From Balamuthia mandrillaris (lineage: Eukaryota > Discosea > Longamoebia > Balamuthiidae), in NCBI GenBank assembly GCA_031835245.1, contig JAVKOQ010000118.1, positions 99,401-163,400 of the forward strand: DNA of 64,000 nucleotides. The letters are read 5' to 3'. Each line of letters starts with the position of its first letter. The stretch's first letter is position 1. Positions 42,188-55,616 of the stretch are shown piece by piece. The notes beneath the pieces are model-generated. The model had not been told where the DNA came from and made no database searches. It worked only from the letters and a program-made list of their open reading frames with translations. Made by a program: the position numbers and the translations under genes.

Positions 42188-45100
42188 TTAGACAAAACCG
42201 AAGCCTTCAGTCTCTCGAATGGCAAACTCCAAGGCCTCCTTTAACCGCTCGTAGGTATCATACTGGGGAAGGTCCAACTGGTTGAAGCAGGTATGCGCAG
42301 AGGGCAACGATCCCTTATTATACGACTTGTGTATTTGGAACTTTTGAGGTCCACTGATGCCTCGCAGGCTCTTGAAGCCATCGATAGGAACGCGGGATGT
42401 TCCGGTGACGAACTGGAGGAGCTTGGCCTTCTCCTCCTCTCCAAAGGAGCGAACGGCATTCCAAAACCACTGAATTTCTTGGTCGTTCTCTGTGAATCCG
42501 GTGTAGACGGTGTTATCCTTGAGGTCGTCGACGTCGATCTCTGGGAGGCCAGAGATGAGCAGCTCCAGCTCCATCTCGTTAAAGATGGAGATAAGCTGCT
42601 TAGGAATGACTTCGTGGAAACCCTCCAGGAAGGCTTGGATCTGACTCTTGATGGAGGTCGTCATGCGCATTTCGGTCACCAGCGTCACATACTCAACTTT
42701 GTTGTCTTCGGTGACTCTGATGGACTTGCCGCCATCTTTTAACTCCACAACCTTCATCGTACCAAAGTCGTCGATCTCGGTGGAGAAGGTGAGGTCGTCC
42801 AACACACCAGTGATGTCGTTGTCTAGGATCCACTTGAGGTTCTTGTAGTACTCAGGGTCGATGGCCTCCATGTCATCCGGACGGACGGGCACGCCCAACA
42901 TGTGCTTATAGAAGCTGCGAGTGAAATGGCAGGGGAGGTATTGACTATCAAAGATAGCTTTACCGATTACCCTTCCCACAAACTTGAAGTAGCTCAAGTG
43001 ATCAGGGTTGATGTAAGAGGAGCGGTTTGGTTGGAAGGTACTGTTGTCCTGCGCTGTCGCTATGAATAGAGCATAGTTGGCATTAAACATCTCCTTGGCG
43101 AGCGTCTCATACCACTCGCGGCTGACACCGCCGGCGTCCACTCCCTCCTCATTTTGGAACTGGACAGAGAGGCGGCCGCGGAGCTCTTCAGGAGTCCTAT
43201 TCCGCATTTGTTGGTAGGAGTCCTCAAAGACTCGCTGCCTTCGCACGCGCAGACGGCAGCCGCCGTAGTAGCTCCTTTCTTTGAGCTTCTGCAACTGGGA
43301 GCGGAAGTATGCGCGTTTGTTGTCAAAGTCGAGAGCCCATGGATACTTCAGCAACACTTTGAAGGAGCCATGCAGCAGTGAAGGATTTTGTCGTACCAAC
43401 TCATTCAACAAATGCCTTTTGCCAGAAAATAATATTTTAGCAAGTGCCGCGGAGAAAAAGAAGAAGAAGAAGAAGAAGAAGAACAAGAAGAAGAAGAAGA
43501 AGAAGAAGAAGAAGAAGAAGAAGAAGAAGAAGAAGAAGAAGAACAAGAACAAGAAGAAGAACAAGAACAAGAACAAGAACAAGAAGAACAAGAAGAAGAA
43601 CAAAAAGAAATGTACCTGTAATTCTCAGCGAAACGAACAAAGCGTGTTTGCAGTTCCGTAAGATTTTGCATGCTCGCTGAGCGAGACAGAGAACTACTCG
43701 AGAGAGTCAAGAGAGAGGGTGATCGTCGTATGCCTCCCGTAGAAGATGTCAACGAAGGCGAAGTGGAAGCCCCTCCCTCCACTATTGCCGCCAGATTATA
43801 GCTGCTAGGAGATCGCTTCACCGGAGCAGGCTCATTGGCATTCACAACAAAGAATACCTCTATAATGGGCAACAAGAGGCTGGCCGTCGGCGATGTCTTA
43901 GCGTCCTTGTCCTTGGCTCGTTCCTTACCTTTGTCTTTCTTTGGATGAGTTAGCGCCTTGCCACCTTGTCCTGTAGTTTTCTCTCTCTCTGCCTCCTCGT
44001 TTAGGGTATCCAAGCAACTCTCCAGCGCGTCCCAAAGTGGATCCAGCTGCAAGCTAGCAAGATAGTCCTCGGAGGGCTTGAAGACAGCGCCGTCATCAAA
44101 GCTATGCAGAGTGGGCAGGCTAACGATGGTCTTCACAATACGCAACAAATTAACCTCGTTGACGGTGGAGGTAGTCGACAGGATCAGCGAAGGATGGTGG
44201 CTCTTCTCCAGCTCGCTATGCAGCATGCGCAGGTTCTCCATTACCACTTCTCCCATCTTCTGGGCGGCGTGGGTTAGCGCTTTCAACAGCACTTCAAGGT
44301 TGGGTTTGTTGGCGGCAAGGTTGGACAGAATCACAGTTGTATGTTTTGCGGTTTGCTCGTTGCAGTGCTCCAAAGCCAGCACGTTCACCAAGCAGTGAAG
44401 CTCTTTGGGAGGGATAAAAGGGCAGAGCTCCTGCAAAGTTAGTTCCTTCTTCGTTGCGTCCTTCCTTTCTTCCTCGTTGACCTTTGTTGCTTCCTCACTA
44501 CTACTGGCAGCAGCAGTAGTCTCAGTTTCCATTGGCGTTGTTGAAGCTTGGGCAGCGCCTTCTTGTGTGGCAGTCATCGTTGAAGATTGGGCATCAGATG
44601 TGGAGGTGCTTGCTGTGGAAGCAGAGGCATCGGCAGAAGCAGTCTCTTGCTTCTTTTGCTGCCTCTCACGCTCTTCACGCTGCCTCTTCTCGCGTTCCTC
44701 CTTTTCCTTCTTCTCTGCACGCAGCTTCTCTTCTTTGGCCCTGCATCGTACCAACGGCTGTATGGCCAACGACAACAGTTGGAGTAGCTGGCTTAACTGA
44801 GCGGTGCTGTTCTGGAATTGACTTATACCTAACAGGCTCAACAATCTAACAAGAGGGCACCACCCAGCCTTCTCGGGCTGGCGGAATTCCATCACAGCTT
44901 CCTGATTGCCTTCACCCTCCAATTTGGCCAGCTTCTGGTCTGCGCCTATGATGAAGTCTGCAATGCGGGGGTTGTTCTTGGCAAGGTGGCACAGGATTTC
45001 CAATACACGCCTTGAGACAATGGAAGGAGGATGCTCCCCTGTATGCATGAACACGCTAATTCCGCCAGGAGATAGAGCTGAGTGCGTGGGCTCTTCCAAG

Positions 45101-48100
45101 GGAGAGAAATCGGAGGAAGCAGAGCGAGAAGGAAGCTGCGCGAGAGCTTCCTTGAAGGACTTGGCAGAGCTCTCTCCAGCTAGAAGCGTGGAGGAGGGGC
45201 TAGTGGAAGTAGCGTCCAAAATGGTCATGAACATGTGAAGCAGTTGTGTTCGTGTCTCCACGTTGGCAGATAAGTTCAGGAAGAGACGATGAAGAAGAGT
45301 CTTGGCCAAAGGTTTGGCCAAGTACAACAAGCGCACGAGAGCAACCAAGTCCTCTTTCTCCACGACGGGCTTGCCCTTCAGGTCAAGGAAAGGCATGGGG
45401 GCACGTCTTCTGGCGGAACTGGCTTCTTCTTCCTCTGAGTCGGAATCGGAGGAGTCATCTCTTTGGGCGCTTGATAGTCCGATGACCCGAGTAGGGCGAC
45501 CTCTGTCTCTACCCCATAAGCCTCCGCGACGGGCTCCCCGATTTTGGTATTCTCGATAGGCGCGTTCTCTGTATTTCAAAAAAAAAAAATATATCATTGG
45601 CAAAAGAAAGCACGGAAAAGCAAATTAAAGTAAGACGTACCTCAATGCATTGGCTTCGGCCACAATCTCTGGGGGCAGTTGGCCCAATACAGAATCATCC
45701 TGAGACATGAGAATGTCAGCGCGCAAGTCAGGGCTGAGTGTTGCCAAAAAGTCGGCTGTGGACATGGCTTCTGCCCGTGAGGTGTCTGCTTGTCTAGCCA
45801 TTCTTTCCTGCAACAACCTTTGCTGTTCTTGCTGCAAAACTTCCATTTGGATGTCCGGAGGCAATGCCGCAATAAAATCAGGACTGATGGTGCTGGTTGA
45901 TACACCAGATGAAACTCCTGTTGAGCTTCCTTGACTACTGGAAGATCCGGCCGAGGAAAGGGATGGTGAAGAAGAGGCAGACCTAGAAGAGGTGTCCCCA
46001 GTGGGGACGGTGGAGGAACTAACATGACTAGAAGCGGAAAGAGTAGTGCTAGAAGAGGCAGGAGGAGAAGAAGGAGAAGAAGAAGATGTAGAGCTGGAGA
46101 CAGAAGCGGGTTCCTGTGGTGTTTGGCTAGTGGTTGAAGGAGTACTCGACTCAGAGGGCTGGCCGGGTGAGCCAGAGCTGCTGGTAGTAGACAATGTAGG
46201 AGTAGACGAGGTGCTTTGTTGGGCAGAACCTAGCATGCCCCAATAGTTGGAAGAGGAGGCTTGCGAGATGTGAGTTGCCAGGACTTCAGCCCTTAGCTCT
46301 TCTGGCAAGGCAGCAAGGAACGCAGGATCAATGCCTGGAATTTCCTCCGTGGCAGCCGCTGTAGCCGAAGGCGGCGCAGCAGGAGCTTGAATTGAAGTTT
46401 CTGGAGTGTAACTCTCTTCACGGAGAGATTCTTCCGTTGTAGCAGGTTGAGGAGCTCCTGCATCGGTTCCTGCTTCTTCTGTTGTGGAAGTAGTTCTTGC
46501 TTCGGTCCGTGTTTGTTCTGCAGTGCTACCTTGTGGTTCAGTACTAGCAGCTCCTTCTTGACCCGTAGTTGCGCTGGCTTCCACAGCAGTACCTAACTCC
46601 TGCTCAGCGGTTGCCTGTGAAGTAGTAGTGGAAGAAGGCTCGCTTTGGAGGGTCTGTTCGGAGGCCATCGAAGAAGAGCCTTCAGCAGTGCCTTCTTGTG
46701 TAGCACTTTCTCCTTTCTCTTTCTTCTCGGCTGCTTTCTCAGCCTTCTGTGTCGCTGCAGCAGCTGCCGCTTTCTCTTTCTCCGCCTTCTGAGCGTTCTC
46801 CTTTGCCAAGTGTTCACGCATGCTGACCGGACGGAGGCTTTCAACAAGCAAGCGCTCGCAGGACTCTGCGAACTCTCTCATGTTGGCTGTCTCACTTTCC
46901 TCCGCCATTTGTCGAGTTCGTCGACCAGCTGAGCGACCAGATCCTCTCAAGGTGGCTCTTCTGAGAAGACGACGGACTTCGTCCTCCATGGGGCTGCCTC
47001 GAAGAGCAGGATTCAACAGGGAGCTGAGACCCTCAGCAAAGACATCCTGAATAGCTCCTCCTGCGATCATTTGCAAGAGAGGATGCCTCACAGTCTCCGA
47101 TGCTGTTTCTCCGGTGGAAAGGGCGTTGAAGTTGAAACGGGTGGCGGGGACACGGCTGCGACCTCCCAAAACTCTGCCTGGCCTTGGCGGAATGGAGCCG
47201 CCCAGAATATCCTCAACAGGCAAAGACCAGGTGGCAACAGTGCCTTCTCCATCGGCAGCTTCCAACTGGATTTCCATCCCTCCAAATGCGGGTTCTTGGC
47301 CCTCTCCTTCGTCAAAGTCATACCAACCGTCACCTTCGTCTTCGCCTTCGTCTTCATCGTATTCTTCTTCATCTTCGTCCTCTTCGACAGATTCATCGTC
47401 TTCTGCATCTCCTTCTATGTCCTCTTCCACTTCGCCACCTTCTTGATCTTCATCTTCACTATCCTCATGATGATGTTCTTCCTCATCTTCTTCTTCGCTG
47501 ACGTCATCTTCCTCGACCAACCCCCCTCCTGGGGGAATGCCTTCTTGAACGAAGCCCATTGCGAGCTGCATGATAGAAGCAAGTGAAGGAGGAGCTCCAC
47601 CACCTAATTGATCCTCTTCTTCACCACCACCAGCAGCTGCTTCATGGAAGCGGTGCATCATTTGGTGCATCATATCTTCAGCTGCACTTCTCCCTTCAGT
47701 TCTTGTTTCTTCTTCTTCTGCAACTGCACCCTCCGCAGCAGGTTGACCAATCTCGGGTGCAGATGTGGTTTGGGAGGAGGGCTCTGCATTGGCAGCGGTG
47801 GTTTGTTGGGAGCTGTTTGCCGCAGTGGACTTGGGTGGCAACACAGCAGTAATCCTAGTGAGAATTTCAAGGGGCCTTATAACTGCATTCACCAATTTGG
47901 GGGCGTGTGGATGGTTGAGGTTAACCACCCGCAGAGAGCTGGTCAGCAGCTTGATGATGTTGCCTTCCATCAATAACTTGGAGATCTCTGCAAGGAAGCC
48001 GGTGGAAGGATTTCTCGCGGCAGTAGACGTCAGCAGCACATACAAGAACTCCACAAGAGCATGGATGGTATAAGGATAGGAGTGGTGGTCGGCAGCGGCG

Positions 48101-51100
48101 TTGCTCTTGAACTTTTCGACTTCAGTTTTAAGGGCACCAAGCAACTCTGATACGATTCTTCGCTTGCCTTCCGGTCTCTGGGTCAGCGACAACAGTATGC
48201 TGCAACCAGAAGCGTTGAATCGTTGATGATTGGCGATGGACTCGTCTGCTAGAGTAGGCAATTGGCTCTTAATCTCTTGAGAAAGGAGATGGGTGAGGAT
48301 GTGACCGATGAAAGTAGGCTTGTTCGCATCGTAACCCTCTGCTAGTAAGGAAGCGTCTTTATCTTCAGTTTCTTTCTCTTTGCCTTTGTTTTTTCCTTTA
48401 GCCTTGCCCTTGCCCTTGCTGGTTGGCTTGTGCTTGGGAGTGCAGCCGTAGCGCATAATTACATTGCAACAAGGCGGATAAGCGGTGATGAAGTTGGTCA
48501 AAAAACGGATGATCTCAGCGCTGGTTAAGGTGGGCTTGTTCGCTTGTTCCACAACGTCCATTGAGGCATCTTTGCCTTCGGAAATACTTTCCACTGGCTT
48601 ATCGGCGGCATCTAAAGCAGGCTCGTTGACTTCCTTCTCCTCTTTGGGGGACGACACCACAAAGAGTGCGTTGATCAATTCTGTTACCACTTGTACTAGC
48701 GAATTCGGAGTGCGCTTCTTGGGCTTGGCCGGGTCGGTTCCCTTACGAGGAGTACCCCTCGGGGTAGTGGGGGTGGTGGCCGCTGTTGGCGTTGTCGTCG
48801 AAGTTGCCAATTCCATCGTTGTTGAAGTGGTAGATTTGGTGGAGGGAGTGGAGGGCTCCGCAAGAACCAACGCAACACGATTCAGAGGAACACCAGGCTT
48901 CGGGTCCTTAAGACGAAGAACCGCCTTGGAGGCACGAAGGAAGACATCCAGCTCTCGGCAGACCAAAGGGGCAACCGCTTGCAGAAAGTTTTTGGGTTTG
49001 ATGAGGGCGGTGCTGGGGGTTCTGCCCATTTGGGTCGCCATATTGTTGAAGGTTGATTTGATTTCATTCTCCATGGCACTCTGCAGGAGACTTGGCTCTT
49101 CCAACAGATGGCGAAGAATGGTTTCGATCAAGGCGGTTCGCCCTTGGAATTGAATGTTGGTTGGTAGGGAGATAAGAAGAGGCAGACCACCAAGCTTCAA
49201 GAAACGCAGGGCCAAATCATACTCGCGCGTGAGACGCGAACATAACTGCAGTACGGCTTGGGTTGTCTCTTGGGTTTTAGCGATTTGAAGCAGACGCACG
49301 CACACCTAAGAGCAAAAGAATAAGATAGACGGAAGTAAAGGTTTTTAGCATAATTTTAAAGAAAGGCAGGCTTACCTCGATGGCGTTGGTGCGGTCTTCC
49401 ACCGAAAGAAAGGTCGGCACCTCAGTGGGGGTTACTCGGAGCTCTCTCTCTAATGCTTCCTCCTCCTTGGCTTTCTTGCCTTGTTCATCAAGCTCCATTG
49501 TGGCAGTCGATGAGGTTTCTTTCTTTTGCTCTTCCTCTGGCGTTAGCTCTTTGTAGATGATGGAGGTCGGAGTATGGCACAAAGCATCCACAGCCAACAA
49601 AACTGGGCTCAACCATTTTGGCTCAGTACTGTTCTCCTTCGAATCTTCTTTCTTTTTCACTTCCACAGCACCACGCAGCATTTCCAAAAACGAAGCAACT
49701 ACGCCACTCTCTGCTACCTTCTGTCGCGTAAGAGGATACTCAACCAGCATCAGCGTCAGCACGTGCGTCAGCTGGTAAATGGCATCCACAGAGGGCGTAG
49801 GGTCGCCTTGGGCCGCTTTGATGTGCGTCAACAAACCAGATATCACTTCATTTCGTTCTTCGTCCTTCTTGCAAGAAGAGCCAAGCACGCTAGAAATGGT
49901 AAAGGATAAGGTCGTGTCTGCCTTACCAATCAAATCCAGACATCTAGTCAGCATGTCCCGTCTGAGTTTTTTATACTGCTCCTTGATGTCAATTTCTTCC
50001 ACCTTCTTCTCCTTGTCCTCCTCCGCCTTGCTGGTCTGCTGTGGGGAACCCATCTCCTGGCCGAGCGACATAGCGAGGGCCGCCGCCAGTTCGTCATCTT
50101 CTTCCATGGCGGAGGTGTCTTCCGAGGGAGAGGCAGATTCAGTGGGCGGAGGATTGGCAAACAACCATTCGGTGGCAAGCTCAACACTGTTACTTCCAAT
50201 TTGGCGTAAGGCCTCCTCTGCATGCGCAGCAGGGAATCCCATCTCGGTGAGGCTCATCACCGCTTGAGGATCGGGTTGGAAGGATGGTTTCTTGGCGGCT
50301 GCAACAGGCGCTTGAGGGGCTGCGCCGAGCTCTTCGAAGGAAAGAATGCTGTTGATGCAAGAGAGAACGTTTCCGATGAAACGTGATGGGAAATGAGGGA
50401 AGAACTCGCTGTTCCAAAGAGGCAAGATGGAAACAAGAAGTTGCTCGTGAATGCTACGCAAGAATGTATGAGGATCAAAAGGTCCCTTCTCTCCAGGAAG
50501 ATTGCGTGTGAGCATTTCTTCGGTTACGTCTGATCCCAACAACATGTGTCCAGAAGTGAGGTATTTGATGAAGGTGCCAAAAGTCAACAGAGCCGCTTTC
50601 ACTATCTTCATTTCCACTTTCACCTTTTCCTCTCCTGGTGGGTTGGTAGTCGTCGATGGCTTAGAGGAAGTTGCTTCGAGTTCAGCCTTGTCCTTGCCTT
50701 TGCCCTCATTCCCTTTGATCTGCAAAGCTTCTTCTGCAAGCTCCTGTTTGCGAAGGTCCATGTACTTGGCGGTCGTCCACTCAAAGGCTTTGAGGAAGTG
50801 GGGAAGAGCATCTACGTGCTTGAAGGCGTGAAGGAGAAGAGTATGAGTTACTTGTTTCTGCTCATGGAAGAGCAAAGAGCGAAGTTCTCCGATGACGCTT
50901 CCCAGGTAGGCGCTCTTAACGACTGCCTGGTGTTCGTCTTCCTCAAAACCTTTCGGCGTCCACACAATGTGGTCCAAAAGGATTTTGGCCAGAGTTTGGA
51001 CAATACCCAAAACGATTTTATCCTCGCTCCTTCGGGAGGGTAGCGCCAGAACCTTGGCCAGCGACTGCGACAGAGAGTGGATGCTAGAAATAAGATGGAT

Positions 51101-54100
51101 AGAGACGGCCTTAGTCTTGTGCTTCTCCTTCTTGGCTCTCTTTGCAGCCTCGTCCTCAGCTGATGTCGATTGCCCTTGCGCTGCTGCATCACTGTCACCG
51201 GTTTCTGTCTCGGCGGCCTCTTCTTCCTCTTCTTCCGTAGCCACAAGAGTCGAACTTGCCCCGCCTTCAGAACTTCCAGCCTCTAATTCCATAGCAGAGG
51301 CCTCTTTCTCCTTTTGGCGCTCTCCGTAGCTGACGCTGGCAATCTCCCAAAGGATGCATCTCTGTAGCTGACCCATGGCAAGACAGACAGCGATTCCGTT
51401 TCCTGTCGTCCATTCAGACAGGCTGGCGAAGGGTGAGTGAGAAAGTCCGTTGGGGTCGCGAACCAGATCGGAGAGAACGCTTGCATAACAGTCCATGCTG
51501 CGTAGGGCGGCAATTAGCTGAGGATCATCTATAAATGTTTAAAACCAGAGTATTGGCAATTCTTTCTCAGTGAAACAGTTGAACAAAAAAAAAGATGGTG
51601 ATGAATAGAAGAGAAAGCGGTACCGTGCTCTTGTATAAAGCCAGAGCCTTCACGCCAAGTTGGATGAAGTGCGTCTAATGCCTCAAACTGAACGTGCATA
51701 CTGTTCAAAACGGATCTCACCAAGCGAGCAGAATGGTTTGCCGACAAAGCGCGAAGAGAGACAGTGAGGTAGTGAGCCGCTTGGCTACTGGGAAACGATG
51801 GTGAGAGCGAGGGCAGTCTAAATAACCTCAGCAAATGCTCAAGGCCTTTGCTGTTAATGAACAGCCGTCCGTGTTCGTTGTTGGCGAGGAATTGTTCCAA
51901 AAATCTGCCAATGTTATCGATGTAGGAGGGGAGTGCAGATTGGTCTTTGTCCTCTTTGGCCAGCTCTTCAGTAGATGCAGTTTGCTTCTCAGTTTGCATT
52001 TGTCCCCCTTCTTCGCTCTCTACAGTTTCTTCTTGTTTTTCATCCTTTTTGGTGGAAGACCTTTGCTTCCCTTTCTTCTGCTTCTTCTGCTCCTCCAGCT
52101 TCTCTTCGGCCTCCCAATCGATGCCTCCAATGGAGCAAACCTCCTTCAATATGTTGACAACAGCATTTACCGCCAATGGCCTAAGCGCGGTATGGTGACG
52201 GGAAAGCTCGTCCATTCCAGATCCAAGCACGGAAGCGGTGTCTCCTTTCCTGAGTACAGTAGCATATTTCTTGCGGATGAAGAGAGATAAAAGGGTGTCC
52301 ACCACTTGGCTGTCTTTGACCAAAGCCAAGCCTTTCTCGTGCAAGCAGATAGAACTTAACACGGCAGGAATAGTGGTGATAATCTGAAAGTGCGAACCAC
52401 TCTATAAGTCAGACAGTAAAAGAAAGGGAGGGAAAAATCTTCACATATGGGTGGAGGATGATTTACCATAGAAGAGACAGGGATGTCCGTCTTGATGAAC
52501 TCAATAATTTGATCGGGAAGAGTGGTCTCTTTCAGTTGAGGAAAACGAGTGGGATCGTTATTCAGGATACGGGATGTTATCGTCAAAGCTGCGAATGAAA
52601 AAGATAAAGTAAGTTGTATGTTCTCTCGAATGTTACCTCAGGACACCGAACGTACCCAGAGAGAACAGTGTTTCGCCAAACACGTCGTAATGCTTCAAGA
52701 CATAACAGAGAGAAACTGGAAACGGCCCTTCCGTTAGACCTGTTAACCGAGTAGCACTTCGCCGCCCACCATCAGAAAACAGTGCAAAAACCCGCAACAA
52801 GGTTGAGAGAAAAGAAATTGTGGTGGAGGGCAGTTGGGTTCCTACTTGAACAGTTAGAAATACAAAGGAGAGAGGAAAGAGATCAGAGGCAAAAAGAATA
52901 ATAACAATTTTAAAACAAAAAACAAGAGGACTGCAAGATACCTGGAGCAGCGGATGTTGATGCAGATTCCACTTTCTGTTTGCCTTTGTCTTTTTCATCA
53001 GGTTCGAGTAGCATTGCCTCCTCTGTCTGTTTCGGTCGGTTCTCGATTCGCGCAATTTCTTGATTGAAGCGATCGATAAGAGCCTCCAAGCCACCCAAGT
53101 CTCGGAAGAGGGCACGAACGTTGCTGCTGCTGGCGTTGTTTGAAACAAAGCTTTCCAGCATGTTGAGATATTGCAACACAATGGGGAGGTGATTTGAGTC
53201 TGGATGCCGCAGCAGAGGCAGCAACGACCCAATCATTCCAGATGTACTTAAGGCAGCAGCGCCTTCAGGGGTGGCCACCAGAGAAGATACGAAAGAGAAA
53301 AGGGCCTCCACAAACGCAATGGTGAAGACAGGGTGCTGAATGGAACTGGTTAGTGTGGCCACGCTCTTGTTGACCATGGAGGGAATATCTCCGTGGTGCT
53401 GAGCGCTGCCTGTGGCGGCAATGAGCTTTGGCAAACTGGTGCGGTCCATAATGGTGGCGTGAAGGGCGTTGATGGCTAAGGTCCTAAACTCCGTTGGAAT
53501 GCCGGAGGTCTCAGTACGAACGAGCTCCACAAGCTCAGAGATGTATTCAGGCTGTTGAAGGAAAAATGTGTTGAGAAGATTCGCGTCTACTTGAGCTTGA
53601 GCTAAAACGGTAAAGGCCAATAGCTGTATCCGAAGCATGTTTCTGCGTTGATCCACAGAAGGAAATGACCTGGCTACGCGAATGCGTTGCAGCAAAGAGA
53701 AGTGAAGGTCATCTGGGACACGGTACTTAGTCACCAGCTCCTCCAATACGGTTAGATCGCTCTCCTCGAAACGGTGCATGTTAAGGATGTGAATGGCAGT
53801 TTGTCCGGGATGAGGAAAACCCAGAGCCAATCTCCTTGATGCTTTCTGTCGTTCTCGTTCTTTCTTTTCTTCCGCCTCTTTCGCTCGTGTCTCCTTCTCA
53901 CTATCTGCTTGAGGACTTTCGGATGTGATGCCAGAAGGTTGGGTCTCGTTTGTTGTTGTAGTTTCTTGAGAAGTTTTGTTCTTTTCCAAGATTTTTTCCA
54001 ACTCGGTTTTTTTGTTGGCAATGTCTGCCTCGTCAGTATAGAACTCGAAATTAAGGCTAGCACCAGTGGATAACTAACGGTGAAAAAGTTGGTCAGCATA

Positions 54101-55083
54101 CCGTCAGTCAGAATTAACGAAAGTTCATAGTAAAGTCCAGTACCTTTGATGTAACATCAGAGTTGCTGCAACAGTAGAGCAAACCAAGGCCGTCTTCTCT
54201 CCCTCCCCATCCTTGAGCTAGCTGAAATAACATAGATCCGAACGTAGGATCAGCAGTAATTTGAGTTGTGATGCGAGTGCGATGCCTAGAAACCAGTGTT
54301 GTGAGAGCTTGAAGGCCACACACCGCAAGCTCCGAGTCTGGGAAGCGAAGCAGAGGCACCAGTCTCTCCACCGAGTTGTAGAGGTACTTGTTTGAACAGT
54401 TACCGAGGATCTTCGTTGTGAATTTTACGACAGCAATCACCAAATCTCGAGGAAAGGAACTGTCGCACAAGTATGAGTGTTGTACAAGGTTAGTGGAAGC
54501 AGAGAGAGAGAGAGAGAGGAGAGAGAGAGGAGAGAGAGGGAGAGAGAGAGAAGGAACCAAAGTATACTCACTCTTTTGGAATAGGAACGGCCACCACAGT
54601 TTCGTTTGGTGCTACAAAATGAACAGGCTTCAAGCTATCCGCAAGCACATCGTCGAAACGGTTTAGCACAGCTATCCATTGGTGGATGTCTCCCTAGAAA
54701 AATAAATAAATGACTCTGAAAGTCAGAAATAGAAAACTCTCTCCGCGGAAGAAAGAGGAAAGAGAGAGAGAGAGACAGATGTCGACAAAGACAAACAAAG
54801 CACAGAAACATCAAAGCAAAGGGGAAGAAAGCAAAGGGTAAAGAACCTCACTAAAAGCCCATTCGGTGTCATTCAAGGTACGCAACTTATCTAAGAGCTC
54901 CGCATCTGTACAATTGGTTAGGCTTATAGCTATATCGTTCTGGTAGTTGCAGAAGTGAGTGAGAAAATTGGAGTGTGGGGATTTATCATTTTTTTGGTAG
55001 GTTTTGTTTGAAAAAGGGTAATAAAGCGTGCGCTTACGAACCGTAACTTCGGTTGTGGTAGATTTCTTTGCTTTGATGTGCAT
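42188..55083 (-). CDS. HUWE1: HUWE1/TOM1-type HECT E3 ubiquitin ligase
   Basis: Very large ligase, about 3,900 residues. The N-terminus from about 55083 has LLDKLRTLNDTEWAFSE and DIHQWIAVLNRFDDVLADSL, the conserved HUWE1 opening. DUF908- and DUF913-type helical regions occupy about 54.6-49.3 kb. A UBA lies at about 50300-50170 (VMSLTEMGFPAAHAEEALRQ). Two Ser/Thr-rich stretches and a long acidic block (about 47290-47520) follow. Three ubiquitin-binding motifs read DPAFLAALPEELRAEVL, SPDFIAALPPDIQMEVL and LSPDLRADILMSQ. The HECT domain starts about 43.4 kb (KRAYFRSQLQKL) and includes EGVDAGGVSREWYETL and the catalytic cysteine in LPSAHTCFNQLDLP (42287-42289). It ends EGFGFV at 42188. The AAG tract near 43457 is in an intron within the HECT region. 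The first residues are uncertain; translation from 55083 gives MHIKAKKSTTTEVTV. Confidence 0.95.
43457..43607. repeat. (AAG)n/(AACAAG)n repeat in HUWE1 intron
   Basis: About 150 bp of AAG with interspersed AAC. On the HUWE1 sense strand this reads CTT and GTT, pyrimidine-rich, in an intron near the start of the HECT domain. Confidence 0.92.
54507..54552. repeat. (GA)n microsatellite in HUWE1 intron
   Basis: Interrupted GA run on the plus strand; sense strand (CT)n, in an early intron of HUWE1. Confidence 0.85.
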
Positions 55084-55447
55084 ATTATTGTTCGTTCAGC
55101 GCAACTCTAACAGAGGGAGGAGAAGGCCAAAGGAGAAAAAGCGTAGTGTAGCACAAAGAGAAACAAAATAAATCCAAACACAAGAAGATGCGCGCGTGAT
55201 GGTGTCGTTGAGTGTAAACAAACACAGATAAAACTGAAAGGAACGAAACCAGAAATAAAAACAGTAATAACAACGCGCTCCAAACTTCAGAACTGAAGAA
55301 GAAACCTCTGCGCGCTCTCTTTCAGTTTTTTTTTTCACTTCTTTTTTGCGACTGTTTTTTTTAGTGTGTTTAAGAAATGCCCCCTCAGTGATTTAGATCA
55401 AAGTTCATTCGATTTGATTTACAATTTGACACGAAATTTCTCTGTCA

Positions 55448-55588
55448 ATGGTAAATCAAACTCTCGATTACGCCAAAATTCCCAACACGGGAAATCTGAA
55501 GGGCATTCCGGCCACCCGCAACATCATGGGCATGTGGCCAAAGAGAAGGGGAAAAAAGAACCTCACGTGTATGCATGTACAATTTTAA
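55448..55588 (+). CDS. Candidate 46-residue basic microprotein
   Basis: ATG at 55448 opens MVNQTLDYAKIPNTGNLKGI and continues PATRNIMGMWPKRRGKK, then NLTCMHVQF and TAA at 55586-55588. The composition looks protein-like (IPNTGNLKGIPATRN), not low complexity, and it uses a small gap: 364 bp after the HUWE1 start (minus) and 28 bp before the CHMP6 stop (minus). No family is recognised. It may also be one exon of a spliced gene, since TGGTAAAT near its start could act as a donor, or noise within 55084-55616, the upstream region of HUWE1. I see no other feature in that gap. Confidence 0.3.
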   Translation: MVNQTLDYAKIPNTGNLKGIPATRNIMGMWPKRRGKKNLTCMHVQF

Positions 55589-55616
55589 TGGAATGGAGAA
55601 GGAGAAAACATAGGCC

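Noticed and set aside
43405-43661. Open frames of Lys or Ser runs joined to the HECT part of HUWE1
   Set aside because: The AAG/CTT tract lies in an intron; splicing it out restores the conserved HECT order.
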